From NCBI RefSeq assembly GCF_004011865.1, contig NZ_RKLP01000003.1, positions 310,001 through 374,000 on the forward strand: DNA of 64,000 nt, written 5' to 3'. Source of the stretch: Prescottella agglutinans (GTDB taxonomy: Bacteria > Actinomycetota > Actinomycetes > Mycobacteriales > Mycobacteriaceae). This document shows positions 1-9,342 of the stretch, piece after piece (the stretch's first letter is position 1; every line of letters starts with the position of its first letter). The position numbers and the translations under genes were made by a program. The notes under the pieces are model-generated. The model saw only the letters and a program-made list of their open reading frames with translations, searched no databases and had not been told where the DNA came from.

Positions 1-1
1 C

Positions 2-142
2 GTCACCAAGAACATCATCTCCGAAGTGAACGGCGAACTGGTCCAGACCACCTGGACGACGCTCGTCGCGCGCTCCGGGGGTGAAGTGGACGAGAACATC
101 GCGCACGCGGTCAAGGATGTGATGATGCATGTCGCTCCGTAG
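2..142 (+). CDS. hadA: (3R)-hydroxyacyl-ACP dehydratase subunit HadA, C-terminal end (partial)
   Basis: Only the last 46 codons and the TAG stop are in the window. They read as the end of a hot-dog-fold dehydratase, with a core strand (GELVQTTWTTLVARSGG) and a short polar tail. The call rests mostly on context: the reading frame overlaps the start of hadB by 14 bases, as expected for a translationally coupled HadA-HadB pair. In mycolata HadA is the substrate-binding partner of the FAS-II dehydratase that removes water from 3-hydroxyacyl-ACP during meromycolate elongation. The 5' part lies outside the window, so start, length and completeness cannot be judged. Confidence 0.8.
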   Translation, partial: VTKNIISEVNGELVQTTWTTLVARSGGEVDENIAHAVKDVMMHVAP

Positions 143-554
143 GTTCGAGGACGTCGCCGTCGGCGAAGAACTGCCCGAGCGCGTCGTCACGCTGACCCGT
201 GGCAACCTCGTCAACTACGCCGGCGTGTCGGGTGATCCCAATCCGATCCACTGGAGCGATCACGTGGCCCGACTGGCCGGCTTGCCGGACGTCGTGGCGC
301 ACGGGATGCTCACGATGGGTCTGGGTGGCGGATTCGTCTCGTCCTGGCTCGGCGATCCGGGTGCCGTGACCGAATACAACGTTCGGTTCACCAGCCCGGT
401 GTATGTGGCGGCCGACAAGGCTGCCGAAGTGGAGTTCACCGGCAAGGTCAAGTCGGTGGACGCCGAAAGCAAGACCGCAGTAGTCGCGATCGTGGCACGA
501 TCCGAGGGTCGGAAGATCTTCGGGCGGGCCACCGCAACAGTCCGTTTGGCCTGA
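129..554 (+). CDS. hadB: (3R)-hydroxyacyl-ACP dehydratase subunit HadB
   Basis: A 141-residue MaoC-like hot-dog protein, very close in length to mycobacterial HadB. The hydratase-2 motif is visible at about residues 36-62 (GDPNPIHWSDHVA, then VAHGMLTMG), with the catalytic Asp and His of the family. HadB is the catalytic subunit of the FAS-II (3R)-hydroxyacyl-ACP dehydratase that works with HadA in mycolic acid precursor elongation in the cytoplasm. The ATG lies inside the end of hadA, so the two are co-translated. Downstream comes the tRNA-Trp promoter rather than a hadC gene, which M. tuberculosis has at this position. Confidence 0.93.
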   Translation: MSLRRFEDVAVGEELPERVVTLTRGNLVNYAGVSGDPNPIHWSDHVARLAGLPDVVAHGMLTMGLGGGFVSSWLGDPGAVTEYNVRFTSPVYVAADKAAEVEFTGKVKSVDAESKTAVVAIVARSEGRKIFGRATATVRLA

Positions 555-572
555 GTGTCGAGCGGATTGGGT

Positions 573-601
573 TTGATCCGGGCATTGAAGTACACTAGAG
601 T
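573..601 (+). promoter_or_regulatory. Predicted housekeeping promoter of tRNA-Trp and secE
   Basis: A -35 element TTGATC (573-578), a 17-base spacer and a -10 element TAGAGT (596-601) fit the actinobacterial principal-sigma consensus. The predicted start near 608 is about 110 bases upstream of the tRNA. No start site data are available, so this is inference from sequence. Confidence 0.6.
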
Positions 602-716
602 TTCTGGGGTTACTCAGGCGCTGCGCGCTGCCCTACGGTGCTGGTAACAGCCCGCTAAGGGGTGGCGCGCATGTCATGTGAACCCAGATAGGTCGACCAG
701 TTCGATCGGTCGACAA

Positions 717-789
<73 letters not shown>

Positions 790-823
790 CACCCGGACCG
801 GCCAGCGACTGAGAGGAACGACG

Positions 824-1330
824 GTGAGCGAGGAGCGCGGTAAGCGCGACGACGGCACTCCCGAGTCTGCGGACTTCGGCCCTGTCGACGAATCGGCCGT
901 TCCCGACCAGCCCGCGAACGGCCAGGTCACTGCTGAAGAGAGCCCCACGAGTGCGGCCCCAGCAGGAAAGCCGAGTGGCAAGCGCACTGCGCGTCGTGCC
1001 GGCACCGCAGAGCCCGTCGGGACGGTGAAGCCGGCGGTCGCCGCTTCCTCCGTCAAGTCGACCAAGTCACGCTCCGCGTCCTCCGCGGACTCGAAGGCGG
1101 GCGCCACCAAGCCGCGTAAGGCGGACAAGCCCCGCACGGAGAACATCTTCAAGCGGATTCGTCGCTTCCTGCGCGAAGTGATTGCCGAGCTCCGTAAGGT
1201 CATCTGGCCCAATCGCAAGCAGATGATCACTTACACCAGTGTGGTGCTCGTGTTCGTCGCCTTCATGGTGACGTTCATCAGCCTCCTCGACCTTGGTTTC
1301 ATCAAGGGCGTCAGCTGGCTGTTCGGCTAA
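824..1330 (+). CDS. secE: Preprotein translocase subunit SecE
   Basis: A 168-residue protein with GTG start. The first 105 or so residues are a low-complexity, charged, Ala/Ser/Lys-rich extension typical of actinobacterial SecE. The conserved SecE core follows: an amphipathic cytoplasmic helix with ELRKVIWPNRKQ at about 120-133, then one membrane segment at about 138-158. SecE clamps SecY in the plasma-membrane Sec channel. It sits between tRNA-Trp and nusG, as in almost all actinobacteria, and is probably co-transcribed with nusG (60 bases to the chosen nusG start). The start has a GAGAGGAACGACG ribosome site a few bases upstream. Confidence 0.95.
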   Translation: MSEERGKRDDGTPESADFGPVDESAVPDQPANGQVTAEESPTSAAPAGKPSGKRTARRAGTAEPVGTVKPAVAASSVKSTKSRSASSADSKAGATKPRKADKPRTENIFKRIRRFLREVIAELRKVIWPNRKQMITYTSVVLVFVAFMVTFISLLDLGFIKGVSWLFG

Positions 1331-1366
1331 CCCGGGCGCGCCCGTCGGCGTTCCCGAACGATGTGA

Positions 1367-2188
<822 letters not shown>

Positions 2189-2268
2189 CACCGTCCCGAG
2201 ACGCTCCGGGACCCACACACTTGCACGCAGTACGCAAGAAACACACCCAGTAAGAACAAGGAACGAAG

Positions 2269-2703
2269 ATGCCCCCCAAGAAGAAGAAGCTCGCAGGGCT
2301 GATCAAGCTTCAGATCCAGGCTGGTCAGGCCAACCCTGCCCCGCCCGTGGGTCCCGCGCTCGGTCAGCACGGCGTGAACATCATGGAGTTCTGCAAGGCT
2401 TACAACGCGGCGACTGAGTCCCAGCGCGGCAACGTGATCCCTGTCGAGATCTCCGTCTACGAAGACCGGACCTTCGACTTCAAGCTGAAGACCCCGCCGG
2501 CCGCCAAGCTGCTGCTCAAGGCTGCTGGTGTGCAGAAGGGCTCCGGCGAGCCGCACAAGACCAAGGTCGCGACCGTGACCATGGATCAGGTGCGCGAGAT
2601 CGCGAAGACCAAGCAGGAAGACCTCAACGCGAACGACATCGACGCGGCCGCGAAGATCATCGCCGGCACCGCGCGCTCGATGGGTATCACCGTCGAGGGT
2701 TAA
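2269..2703 (+). CDS. rplK: 50S ribosomal protein L11
   Basis: A 144-residue protein with the full L11 signature. The Pro-rich N-terminal domain contains [19 protein letters not shown] at about residues 18-36. The C-terminal 23S-RNA-binding domain ends in a segment matching [11 protein letters not shown] near residues 129-139. L11 forms the GTPase-associated centre with 23S rRNA and L10/L12. An ATG start follows GGAACGAAG. It is paired with rplA 92 bases downstream. Confidence 0.98.
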
Positions 2704-2795
2704 TCCTCCACCGTGGGAGGGCCGGCCAGGCCCGCAACCACAACTGAACCATTCGCCCGGGTCGAGGCCCAGGGTGAGAAGTAAGGACAGAAGAA

Positions 2796-3509
2796 ATGGC
2801 AAAGCGCAGCAAGGCATACCTCGCCGCCGCTGAGAAGATCGACGCGGACAAGCTCTACAGCCCCCTGCAGGCTGCGAAGCTGGCCAAGGAGACCTCGTCG
2901 GCCAAGATGGATGCGACCGTCGAGGTTGCCGTCCGTCTCGGCGTCGACCCCCGCAAGGCGGACCAGATGGTTCGTGGCACGGTCAACCTGCCGCACGGCA
3001 CCGGTAAGACCGCGCGCGTCGTCGTGTTCGCCGTCGGCGAGAAGGCCGCCGAGGCCGAGGCCGCCGGCGCGGACGCCGTGGGCTCCGAGGACCTGATCGA
3101 GCGCATCCAGGGCGGTTGGACCGACTTCGACGCCGCGATCGCCACCCCGGACCAGATGGCCAAGGTCGGCCGCATCGCCCGCGTCCTCGGACCGCGTGGC
3201 CTCATGCCGAACCCGAAGACCGGCACCGTTACGCCGGACGTCGCGAAGGCTGTCGCCGACATCAAGGGCGGCAAGATCAATTTCCGCGTCGACAAGCAGG
3301 CCAACCTGCACTTCGTGATCGGCAAGGCGTCGTTCGACGAGGCCAAGCTGGTCGAGAACTACGGCGCGGCGCTGGACGAGATCCTGCGTGCCAAGCCGTC
3401 GTCGGCGAAGGGCCGCTACGTCAAGAAGGTCACGGTTTCGACCACCACCGGACCGGGCATCCCGGTGGACCCGAACCGTACCCGCAACCTCCTCGAGGAC
3501 GGCGAGTAA
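2796..3509 (+). CDS. rplA: 50S ribosomal protein L1
   Basis: A 237-residue L1 of normal length. The family motif with [14 protein letters not shown] lies at about residues 131-144, and the two-domain architecture is complete. L1 builds the mobile L1 stalk of the 50S subunit and in many bacteria represses its own rplK-rplA mRNA; no L1-binding mimic was identified here. A strong hairpin follows 28 bases after the stop. In M. tuberculosis the mmaA mycolate methyltransferase genes follow rplA; here the rplJ leader follows directly. Confidence 0.98.
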   Translation: MAKRSKAYLAAAEKIDADKLYSPLQAAKLAKETSSAKMDATVEVAVRLGVDPRKADQMVRGTVNLPHGTGKTARVVVFAVGEKAAEAEAAGADAVGSEDLIERIQGGWTDFDAAIATPDQMAKVGRIARVLGPRGLMPNPKTGTVTPDVAKAVADIKGGKINFRVDKQANLHFVIGKASFDEAKLVENYGAALDEILRAKPSSAKGRYVKKVTVSTTTGPGIPVDPNRTRNLLEDGE

Positions 3510-3537
3510 GTCGCGACACCTCGCGACCTGATCGACA

Positions 3538-3580
3538 CCGAAGGCCGGCGCAGAGACTCCTCTGTGCCGGCCTTCGGCGT
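3538..3580 (+). terminator. Terminator hairpin after rplA
   Basis: A near-perfect inverted repeat of about 17 base pairs, CCGAAGGCCGGC... pairing with ...GCCGGCCTTCGG, with a short loop and a weak downstream T-run (GCGTTCTC). It probably ends the nusG/rplK-rplA transcript. Confidence 0.75.
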
Positions 3581-3709
3581 TCTCGGACGCGCCTGGTCCT
3601 CGCCTTGCAGGACCGCGGTCTTCATCGTGGTGATCATCATGGGTGATGCATCGCATGTCGCAGCGGGTGTGAAGTGGCGCACAAGTGGTGTCGACAGGGC
3701 GCCTGCCGT

Positions 3710-3739
3710 TTGGTGTCCGCGTCGCAACTCCGCTACGCT
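3710..3739 (+). promoter_or_regulatory. Predicted promoter of rplJ-rplL
   Basis: TTGGTG (3710-3715), an 18-base spacer and TACGCT (3734-3739) match the principal-sigma pattern. Initiation near 3746 would give a leader of about 260 bases before rplJ, consistent with an L10-controlled leader. Confidence 0.5.
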
Positions 3740-3745
3740 GCTCGA

Positions 3746-4008
3746 TGGAGTTCGGTGCTCGATGCGAATTCCGCCCCGAAAACTGTTCTACCCAAGACCG
3801 TTGGTCACCGTGCCCAGCAATGGAATCGGTTGAAGGTCCGGGATTGCCCGGCGGCCCACGCAGGAGGACGAGGTGGGGGATGTTTGTCTGCGCCCGGTTT
3901 CGACCGGGGGATGGATCTCCTCGTGTACGCCCCGTGTGCCCTGCACCGGGGCGTTTTGCATGTCACGGCCCGAAGTGGAACAACGACTGTCACGAGAGGA
4001 GGCGAAGT
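3746..4008 (+). promoter_or_regulatory. L10-type ribosomal protein leader (rplJL autoregulation)
   Basis: The 3510-4008 stretch contains no convincing gene; an open frame running into rplJ from 3685 has no ribosome site and is rejected. The leader has the hallmarks of the L10 leader: a segment with AAGACCGTTGGTCACC near 3792-3807, which can form the kinked hairpin bound by L10-(L12)4, then several G-rich pairing segments, an intrinsic terminator-like hairpin and finally the rplJ ribosome site. The known role of this RNA is feedback control by excess L10-L12 complex. Assignment is by position and pattern, without a covariance-model search. Confidence 0.62.
3927..3957 (+). terminator. Attenuator hairpin in the rplJ leader
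   Basis: ACGCCCCG (3927-3934) pairs perfectly with CGGGGCGT (3947-3954) across a 12-base loop and runs into TTTT (3954-3957). This is the only hairpin here with a true T-run, and it lies 52 bases before rplJ, so it fits transcription attenuation of rplJL. Confidence 0.65.
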
Positions 4009-4563
4009 ATGGCAAAGCCTGAGAAGGTTTCTGCAGTTGCAGAGATCACCGAGCAGTTCAAGGACTCGTCCGCCGCCGTGATCACGGAATACCGTGGTCT
4101 GTCGGTTACGAGCCTGACGAACCTGCGACGCGCACTCGGAGAGGGTGCCACCTACTCCGTCGCCAAGAACACCCTGGTCAAGCGCGCCGCTGCTGAAGCG
4201 GGCGTCGAGGGTCTTGACGACCTGTTCGTCGGACCGACCGCCATTGCATTCATCAAGGGCGAGCCGGTCGACGCTGCGAAGGCCCTGAAGGCTTTCGCGA
4301 AGGACAACAAGGCGCTCGTCATCAAGGGCGGCTACATGGACGGCGCTGCGCTGTCCGTGGATCAGGTCAACCAGATCGCGGACCTCGAGTCCCGCGAGAT
4401 CCTGTTGGCCAAGCTCGCCGGCGCTATGAAGGGCAACTTGGCAAAGGCCGCTGGCCTGTTCAACGCTCCCGCTTCGCAGATGGCCCGCCTGGCCGCTGCA
4501 CTGCAGGAGAAGAAGGCTGCGGAGGGTGGGGCCGAGGCTCCCGCCGACGCCGCTGCCGAATAG
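4009..4563 (+). CDS. rplJ: 50S ribosomal protein L10
   Basis: A 184-residue L10. The ATG at 4009 is set by GAGAGGAGGCG just upstream, and the protein opens [10 protein letters not shown]. The N-terminal rRNA-binding domain with [15 protein letters not shown] is at about 25-39. The C-terminal alpha-helical tail (Ala/Glu-rich after about residue 165) is the platform for L12 dimers. It is the first gene of the rplJ-rplL operon. Confidence 0.97.
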   Translation: MAKPEKVSAVAEITEQFKDSSAAVITEYRGLSVTSLTNLRRALGEGATYSVAKNTLVKRAAAEAGVEGLDDLFVGPTAIAFIKGEPVDAAKALKAFAKDNKALVIKGGYMDGAALSVDQVNQIADLESREILLAKLAGAMKGNLAKAAGLFNAPASQMARLAAALQEKKAAEGGAEAPADAAAE

Positions 4564-4648
4564 CTGATCCGCACCTGCGCATCACAACCATCACCACCTG
4601 TCCGGTCGCGGATCGGCGACACAGGACTTTAGAGGAAGGACCGCCACC

Positions 4649-5035
4649 ATGGCGAAGCTCACCACCGAAGAGTTGCTGGACCAGTTCAAGGAGCTGACCC
4701 TGCTCGAGCTCTCGGAGTTCGTGAAGGCGTTCGAGGAGACCTTCGAGGTCACCGCTGCTGCTCCGGTCGCCGTTGCCGCTGCCGGCGCTCCGGCTGCCGC
4801 TGCCGAGGCTGCTGAGGAGCAGGACGAGTTCGACGTCATCCTCGAGTCGGCTGGCGACAAGAAGATCCAGGTCATCAAGGTCGTCCGTGAGGTCGTCTCC
4901 GGCCTGGGCCTGAAGGAAGCCAAGGACCTCGTCGAGGGTGCTCCGAAGCCGATCCTGGAGAAGGTCGCCAAGGACGCGGCTGACGCTGCCAAGGAGAAGC
5001 TCGAGGCTGCCGGCGCGAAGATCACCGTCAAGTAA
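4649..5035 (+). CDS. rplL: 50S ribosomal protein L7/L12
   Basis: A 128-residue L12. The N-terminal dimerisation domain occupies about 1-35, an Ala/Pro-rich flexible hinge about 36-55, and the C-terminal factor-binding domain ends with [16 protein letters not shown] at about 90-105. L12 dimers on L10 recruit EF-G, EF-Tu and other GTPases. The start follows AGAGGAAGG. A strong terminator lies 40 bases after the stop. Confidence 0.98.
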   Translation: MAKLTTEELLDQFKELTLLELSEFVKAFEETFEVTAAAPVAVAAAGAPAAAAEAAEEQDEFDVILESAGDKKIQVIKVVREVVSGLGLKEAKDLVEGAPKPILEKVAKDAADAAKEKLEAAGAKITVK

Positions 5036-5074
5036 GACGATTATCTGCGCTGCTTCCTGACGAAGCATCGAGGA

Positions 5075-5105
5075 AAGGGTCGTCCCCGGTTCGGGGGCGG
5101 CCCTT
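5075..5105 (+). terminator. Terminator after rplL
   Basis: AAGGGTCGTCCCCG pairs with CGGGGGCGGCCCTT around a GTTC loop, followed by TTTT. It separates the ribosomal operon from the mce operon. Confidence 0.85.
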
Positions 5106-5177
5106 TTCGTCGTCGCGACGCGTGCACGGTGCGCGTCGGGGGCGGGTGCCCGGGTCGTCGTGACTGTCGGGTTGCGC

Positions 5178-5197
5178 CTTACTTACTCATAAGTAAG
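5178..5197. promoter_or_regulatory. Perfect 8+4+8 palindrome upstream of the mce operon
   Basis: CTTACTTA (5178-5185) and TAAGTAAG (5190-5197) are exact inverted repeats with a 4-base centre. The site lies about 90 bases before the mceG start, just upstream of a possible -10 element TAGAGT at 5229-5234. The symmetry and position suggest an operator for a dimeric TetR- or GntR-type repressor. It does not match the KstR pattern. No regulator gene is adjacent. Confidence 0.6.
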
Positions 5198-5288
5198 ATG
5201 TGGTGTCACGGATAACACTTCGATGCGATAGAGTGACGCAACCCACATGTGGGCCCACAGTGGGGGGACGTGCCTGACGCAGGAGGTA

Positions 5289-6338
5289 ATGGTGGGAGTC
5301 GAGGTAGCGGTCGAGGGACTCACGAAGTCTTTCGGCTCTCAGAAGATCTGGCAGGACGTGACGCTCACGCTGCCGGCCGGAGAGGTCAGCGCGCTGCTGG
5401 GCCCGTCCGGTACCGGTAAGTCGGTGTTCCTCAAGTCTCTGATCGGTCTGCTGCGGCCCGAGGAGGGGTCGATCGTCATCGACGGCACCGACATCCTTCA
5501 GTGCTCCTCGCGCGAGCTGTACGAGATCCGGAAGCTGTTCGGTGTCCTGTTCCAGGACGGCGCGCTGTTCGGATCGATGAACCTGTACGACAACGTCGCC
5601 TTCCCGCTGCGCGAGCACACCAAGAAGTCCGAGTCCGAGATCCGCAAGATCGTCATGGAGAAGCTCGAGCTCAACGGCCTGGTCGGGGCCGAGGGCAAGC
5701 TTCCCGGCGAGATCTCCGGCGGTATGCGCAAGCGCGCCGGACTGGCTCGTGCGCTGGTGCTCGATCCCCAGATCATCCTCGTCGACGAGCCGGACTCGGG
5801 TCTCGACCCCGTCCGCACGACGTACCTCAGCCAGTTGCTGATCGACATCAACGCGCAGATCGACGCAACGATCCTGATCGTCACGCACAACATCAACCTG
5901 GCCCGCACCGTGCCCGACAACCTGGGCATGCTGTTCCGCAAGCAGCTCGTCATGTTCGGCCCGCGCGAGGTGCTGCTCACCAGCGACGAGCCCGTCGTGC
6001 ACCAGTTCCTCAACGGCTCCAAGATCGGCCCGATCGGCATGTCGGAGGAGAAGGACGAGGCTCAGATGGCGCACGAGCAGGCGCTCGTCGACGCCGGCCA
6101 TCACCACGGCGGCACCGACGACGTCTACGGCGTGGTGCCGCAGATGCAGGCCACGCCGGGGCTGCCGTTCCGCCAGGCGGTCGCGCGCCGCCAGGCCCGC
6201 GTCCGCCAGATCCTGCACACGCTGCCGTACGAGGCGCAGCAGAGCATCCTTGCGAGCATGGAAGACGCCGACGCGACCCAGGTGATTCCCACGTACGACG
6301 ACGGAGGACTCGGACAGTCCACGTTCGGGCGCGGTTAG
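5289..6338 (+). CDS. mceG: Mce lipid transporter ATPase MceG (Mkl)
   Basis: A 349-residue ABC ATPase. Walker A GPSGTGKS is at about 38-45, signature ISGGMRKR at 142-149 and Walker B IILVDEPDSG at 162-171. The C-terminal extension of about 100 residues is typical of Mkl/MceG. The start was placed at ATG 5289, or GTG 5292 three bases later, because AGGAGG lies directly upstream and the product then begins (M)VGVEV like M. tuberculosis Mkl; ATG 5247 is a less likely start. It powers the YrbE-Mce lipid importers at the inner membrane. Unlike in M. tuberculosis, where mkl stands alone near this locus, it here heads a complete yrbE-mce operon. Confidence 0.93.
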   Translation: MVGVEVAVEGLTKSFGSQKIWQDVTLTLPAGEVSALLGPSGTGKSVFLKSLIGLLRPEEGSIVIDGTDILQCSSRELYEIRKLFGVLFQDGALFGSMNLYDNVAFPLREHTKKSESEIRKIVMEKLELNGLVGAEGKLPGEISGGMRKRAGLARALVLDPQIILVDEPDSGLDPVRTTYLSQLLIDINAQIDATILIVTHNINLARTVPDNLGMLFRKQLVMFGPREVLLTSDEPVVHQFLNGSKIGPIGMSEEKDEAQMAHEQALVDAGHHHGGTDDVYGVVPQMQATPGLPFRQAVARRQARVRQILHTLPYEAQQSILASMEDADATQVIPTYDDGGLGQSTFGRG

Positions 6339-6348
6339 GGGACTGCGT

Positions 6349-7143
6349 ATGGGGGGCGCGCGTACTTCGATGATGAAGCCGGTCACCGGGGCGTTGACCC
6401 AGGCCGGCAACATCGTCCAACTGTTCGTCGACGTCGTTCGCAACACGTTCAAGCGGCCGTTCCAGTTCAAGGAGTTCATCGAACAGGCGTGGTTCATCGC
6501 GAGCGTGACGATCCTGCCGACCGCGCTCGTCGCGATTCCGTTCGGTGCGGTCGTGTCGTTGCAGACCGGGTCGCTGATCAAGCAGTTGGGTGCCGAAGCG
6601 TTCACGGGCGCCGCCAGTGTTCTCGCCGTGATCCAGCAGGGCAGTCCGATCGTGACCGCTCTGCTGATCGCCGGCGCAGCGGGTTCGGCGGTCACCGCCG
6701 ACCTCGGTTCGCGGACGATCCGCGAGGAGATCGACGCGATGGAGGTGCTCGGCATCAATCCGATCCAGCGCCTGGTCGTGCCGCGGGTTCTCGCGATGGT
6801 GCTGGTCGCGGTGTTGCTCAACGGGCTGGTCTCGGTCGTCGGCATCGCGGGTGGCTACTTCTTCAACGTCATCCTCCAGGGCGGCACCCCCGGCGCCTAC
6901 CTCGCGTCGTTCTCGGCGCTCGCGCAGCTGCCGGACCTGTACATCGCCGAGCTCAAGGCCGCGATCTTCGGTGTCATCGCGGGTGTCATCGCCGCCTACA
7001 AGGGGCTCACGCCCAAGGGCGGACCCAAGGGCGTCGGTGAGGCGGTGAACCAGGCCGTCGTCATCACGTTCCTGGTGTTGTTCTTCGCGAACCTGATCCT
7101 GACCACCGTGTACCTGCAGATCGTCCCGGCGAAGGGAGCATGA
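6349..7143 (+). CDS. MlaE/YrbE-family permease YrbEA
   Basis: A 264-residue integral membrane protein with about five hydrophobic segments and the MlaE signature near the middle (ADLGSRTIREEIDAMEVLG at about 124-142), which contacts the ATPase. YrbEA and YrbEB form the membrane core of the Mce importer. It starts 10 bases after mceG. ATGs at 6370 and 6373 are possible alternative starts, shortening it by 7-8 residues. Confidence 0.92.
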   Translation: MGGARTSMMKPVTGALTQAGNIVQLFVDVVRNTFKRPFQFKEFIEQAWFIASVTILPTALVAIPFGAVVSLQTGSLIKQLGAEAFTGAASVLAVIQQGSPIVTALLIAGAAGSAVTADLGSRTIREEIDAMEVLGINPIQRLVVPRVLAMVLVAVLLNGLVSVVGIAGGYFFNVILQGGTPGAYLASFSALAQLPDLYIAELKAAIFGVIAGVIAAYKGLTPKGGPKGVGEAVNQAVVITFLVLFFANLILTTVYLQIVPAKGA

Positions 7144-7147
7144 GTCG

Positions 7148-8008
7148 ATGACGATCGCGCGGGGTCGCGGCGACTACGTACTGATCCGGGCGCGGCGCTG
7201 GGCGCGCAAGCCGCTCGACGTGCTCGACAACGCCGGCGAGCAGATGTCGTTCTACTCGCGCGCCATCGCGTGGACGCCGCGGACGCTGCGTCGCTACCGC
7301 AAGGAGATGCTGCGGCTGCTCGCCGAGGTGACCTTCGGCAGCGGTGCGCTCGCGGTGATCGGCGGCACCATCGGCGTCATCGTGATGATGTCCGGCTTCA
7401 CCGGCGTCGTCGTCGGTCTGCAGGGCTTCGCGGCCCTCGATCAGATCGGCAGCTCCGTGCTGACCGGCTTCTTGTCGGCGTACGTCAACACGCGTGAGAT
7501 CGCGCCGGTCGTCGCGGCGCTCGCGCTGTCCGCCACGGTCGGCTGTGGTTTCACCGCCCAACTGGGTGCGATGCGGATCTCGGAGGAGATCGACGCGCTC
7601 GAGGTGATGGCGGTGCCCAGCGTGCCGTTCCTCGTCACGACCCGGATGATCGCCGGCTTCGTCGCGGTGATCCCGCTGTACATCGTCGGCCTGCTCGCCG
7701 CGTACCTCGCGTCGCGTGTCGTGAGCACGGTGTTCAACGGACAGTCCACTGGTTCGTACGACCACTACTTCAACCTGTTCCTGCCGCCCGAGGACGTGTT
7801 GTGGTCCTTCGGCAAGGTGCTGGTGTTCGCGTTCGTCCTGATCCTCATCCACTGCTACTACGGGTTCCACGCCCGGGGCGGCCCGGCCGGCGTCGGCGTC
7901 GCCGTCGGCCACGCCGTGCGCACCGCCATCGTCACCATCGCCGTCCTAGACTTCTTCCTGAGCCTCGCGATCTGGGGCACGACGACCACGGTGCGGGTGG
8001 CCGGATGA
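7148..8008 (+). CDS. MlaE/YrbE-family permease YrbEB
   Basis: A 286-residue second YrbE permease. It shares the MlaE signature (AQLGAMRISEEIDALEVMAV at about 137-156) and a longer cytoplasmic N-terminus than YrbEA. It begins four bases after YrbEA and its stop overlaps the mceA start (ATGA). It is predicted to heterodimerise with YrbEA in the plasma membrane, with the Mce proteins extending into the periplasm. Confidence 0.92.
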   Translation: MTIARGRGDYVLIRARRWARKPLDVLDNAGEQMSFYSRAIAWTPRTLRRYRKEMLRLLAEVTFGSGALAVIGGTIGVIVMMSGFTGVVVGLQGFAALDQIGSSVLTGFLSAYVNTREIAPVVAALALSATVGCGFTAQLGAMRISEEIDALEVMAVPSVPFLVTTRMIAGFVAVIPLYIVGLLAAYLASRVVSTVFNGQSTGSYDHYFNLFLPPEDVLWSFGKVLVFAFVLILIHCYYGFHARGGPAGVGVAVGHAVRTAIVTIAVLDFFLSLAIWGTTTTVRVAG

Positions 8009-9342
8009 TCGAGACACCGTCGAAGCTGCGTCGCCGCATCCTGGGAGTCGCGTTCTTCCTGGTGCTGGCCCTGTTCGTGGGCGGCACGATCGCCAGCTAC
8101 AACAAGACGTTCAAGCCGGTGGTCAAGGTCGATCTCGTGACCGACACCGTCGGCAACGCGCTGCCGCGCAACGCGGACGTCAAGGTTCGCGGTCTGATCG
8201 TCGGCGAGGTGCGGGGCGCGTCGACCGAGAACGGCAAGGTCACGTCGGTGATGGCGATCGACCCGGACAAGGCCGAGCTGATCCCGTCGAACGCGACCGC
8301 CCGCCTGCTCCCGAAGACGCTGTTCGGTGAGCGGTATGTCGACCTGGTGATCCCCGAGAACCCGAGCCCGAACCCGATCGAGGGCGGCGGCACCATCTAC
8401 CAGGACGAGAGCGGCAACGCCGTCGAGCTCGGCAGGATGCTCGACGGGCTGCTGCCGCTGCTCCAGGCCATCCCGCCGGAGAGCCTGGCGTCGACGCTCG
8501 GCGCGCTGTCGCAGGCGCTCGACGGGCGCGGCGAGCAACTCGGGGTCACGCTCGACCAGCTCGACACGATCTTCGCCGGCGTCAACAGCCGGATGCCCGA
8601 CCTGACCGCGGGGCTCCAGAGTTTCGCCACGTTCACCCAGACGTACTCCGACGCCGCGCCGCAGTTGATCGACGCGTTCGACAACCTGCGCACCACCAAC
8701 GCGACGATCGTCCAGGAACGCCCGTCCATCGACGCGCTCATGGCGTCCGTGACCTCGACCGGGTCGAGCACCGCGGACCTGCTGACCACCAACCGCGACT
8801 CGCTCATCTCGATCGCGGCGGACTCGCGGGAGGCGCTCGAGATCCTGGCGCGGTTCTCCGGGACGTTCGGCTGCACGTTCGCCAACTTCGCGGACGTGAT
8901 GGAGCGGTCCGGTGCGATCACCGGTGAGGGCTCCGAACTGCCCGGCGCGCGGGCGACGATCGAACTCGTCAATCCGCGCGGCCGCTACCTGCCCAACCAG
9001 GACGAGCCGCGACTGATCGACACCCGCGGCCCGCGCTGCTACGACGCGCCGCCGCTGGGCACCGACATCGGCCAGTACCCGGGCGGTTCGATCCACGACG
9101 GCTCGTACCAGGTCCCGACACGCAACGCCGGTGACCAGAACATTCCGGACGTCCCCACCCCGCAGTACTCGGTACTGCCGGCGGCCACCGAGCCGGGGTC
9201 GTACGCGGGCTCGCAGCTCGAGCGCGACACCCTCGCCGTCGTGTACGGCGAGGCGACCGGCACCGCCCCCGAGGACGTGCCGTCCTGGACGACCAGGATC
9301 GGCGCCCCGGCACTTCGTGGCAAAGAGGTGAGCATCAAGTGA
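8005..9342 (+). CDS. Mce protein, A position
   Basis: A 445-residue MCE-domain protein. One N-terminal membrane segment (about 11-31) is followed by the MlaD/MCE domain (about 38-115, with NADVKVRGLIVGEVRG), then a long coiled-coil helical region and a Pro/Gly-rich C-terminus ending near KEVSIK. MceA-F proteins assemble as a heterohexameric tunnel carrying lipids across the periplasm. The start at 8005 gives the four-base overlap with YrbEB; a longer upstream frame inside YrbEB is a shadow. Substrate unknown. Confidence 0.92.
   Translation: MIETPSKLRRRILGVAFFLVLALFVGGTIASYNKTFKPVVKVDLVTDTVGNALPRNADVKVRGLIVGEVRGASTENGKVTSVMAIDPDKAELIPSNATARLLPKTLFGERYVDLVIPENPSPNPIEGGGTIYQDESGNAVELGRMLDGLLPLLQAIPPESLASTLGALSQALDGRGEQLGVTLDQLDTIFAGVNSRMPDLTAGLQSFATFTQTYSDAAPQLIDAFDNLRTTNATIVQERPSIDALMASVTSTGSSTADLLTTNRDSLISIAADSREALEILARFSGTFGCTFANFADVMERSGAITGEGSELPGARATIELVNPRGRYLPNQDEPRLIDTRGPRCYDAPPLGTDIGQYPGGSIHDGSYQVPTRNAGDQNIPDVPTPQYSVLPAATEPGSYAGSQLERDTLAVVYGEATGTAPEDVPSWTTRIGAPALRGKEVSIK

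Noticed and set aside
3685-4008. N-terminal extension of rplJ by about 108 codons
   Set aside because: It covers the promoter, leader and attenuator; L10 length and the GAGAGGAGG site fix the start at 4009.
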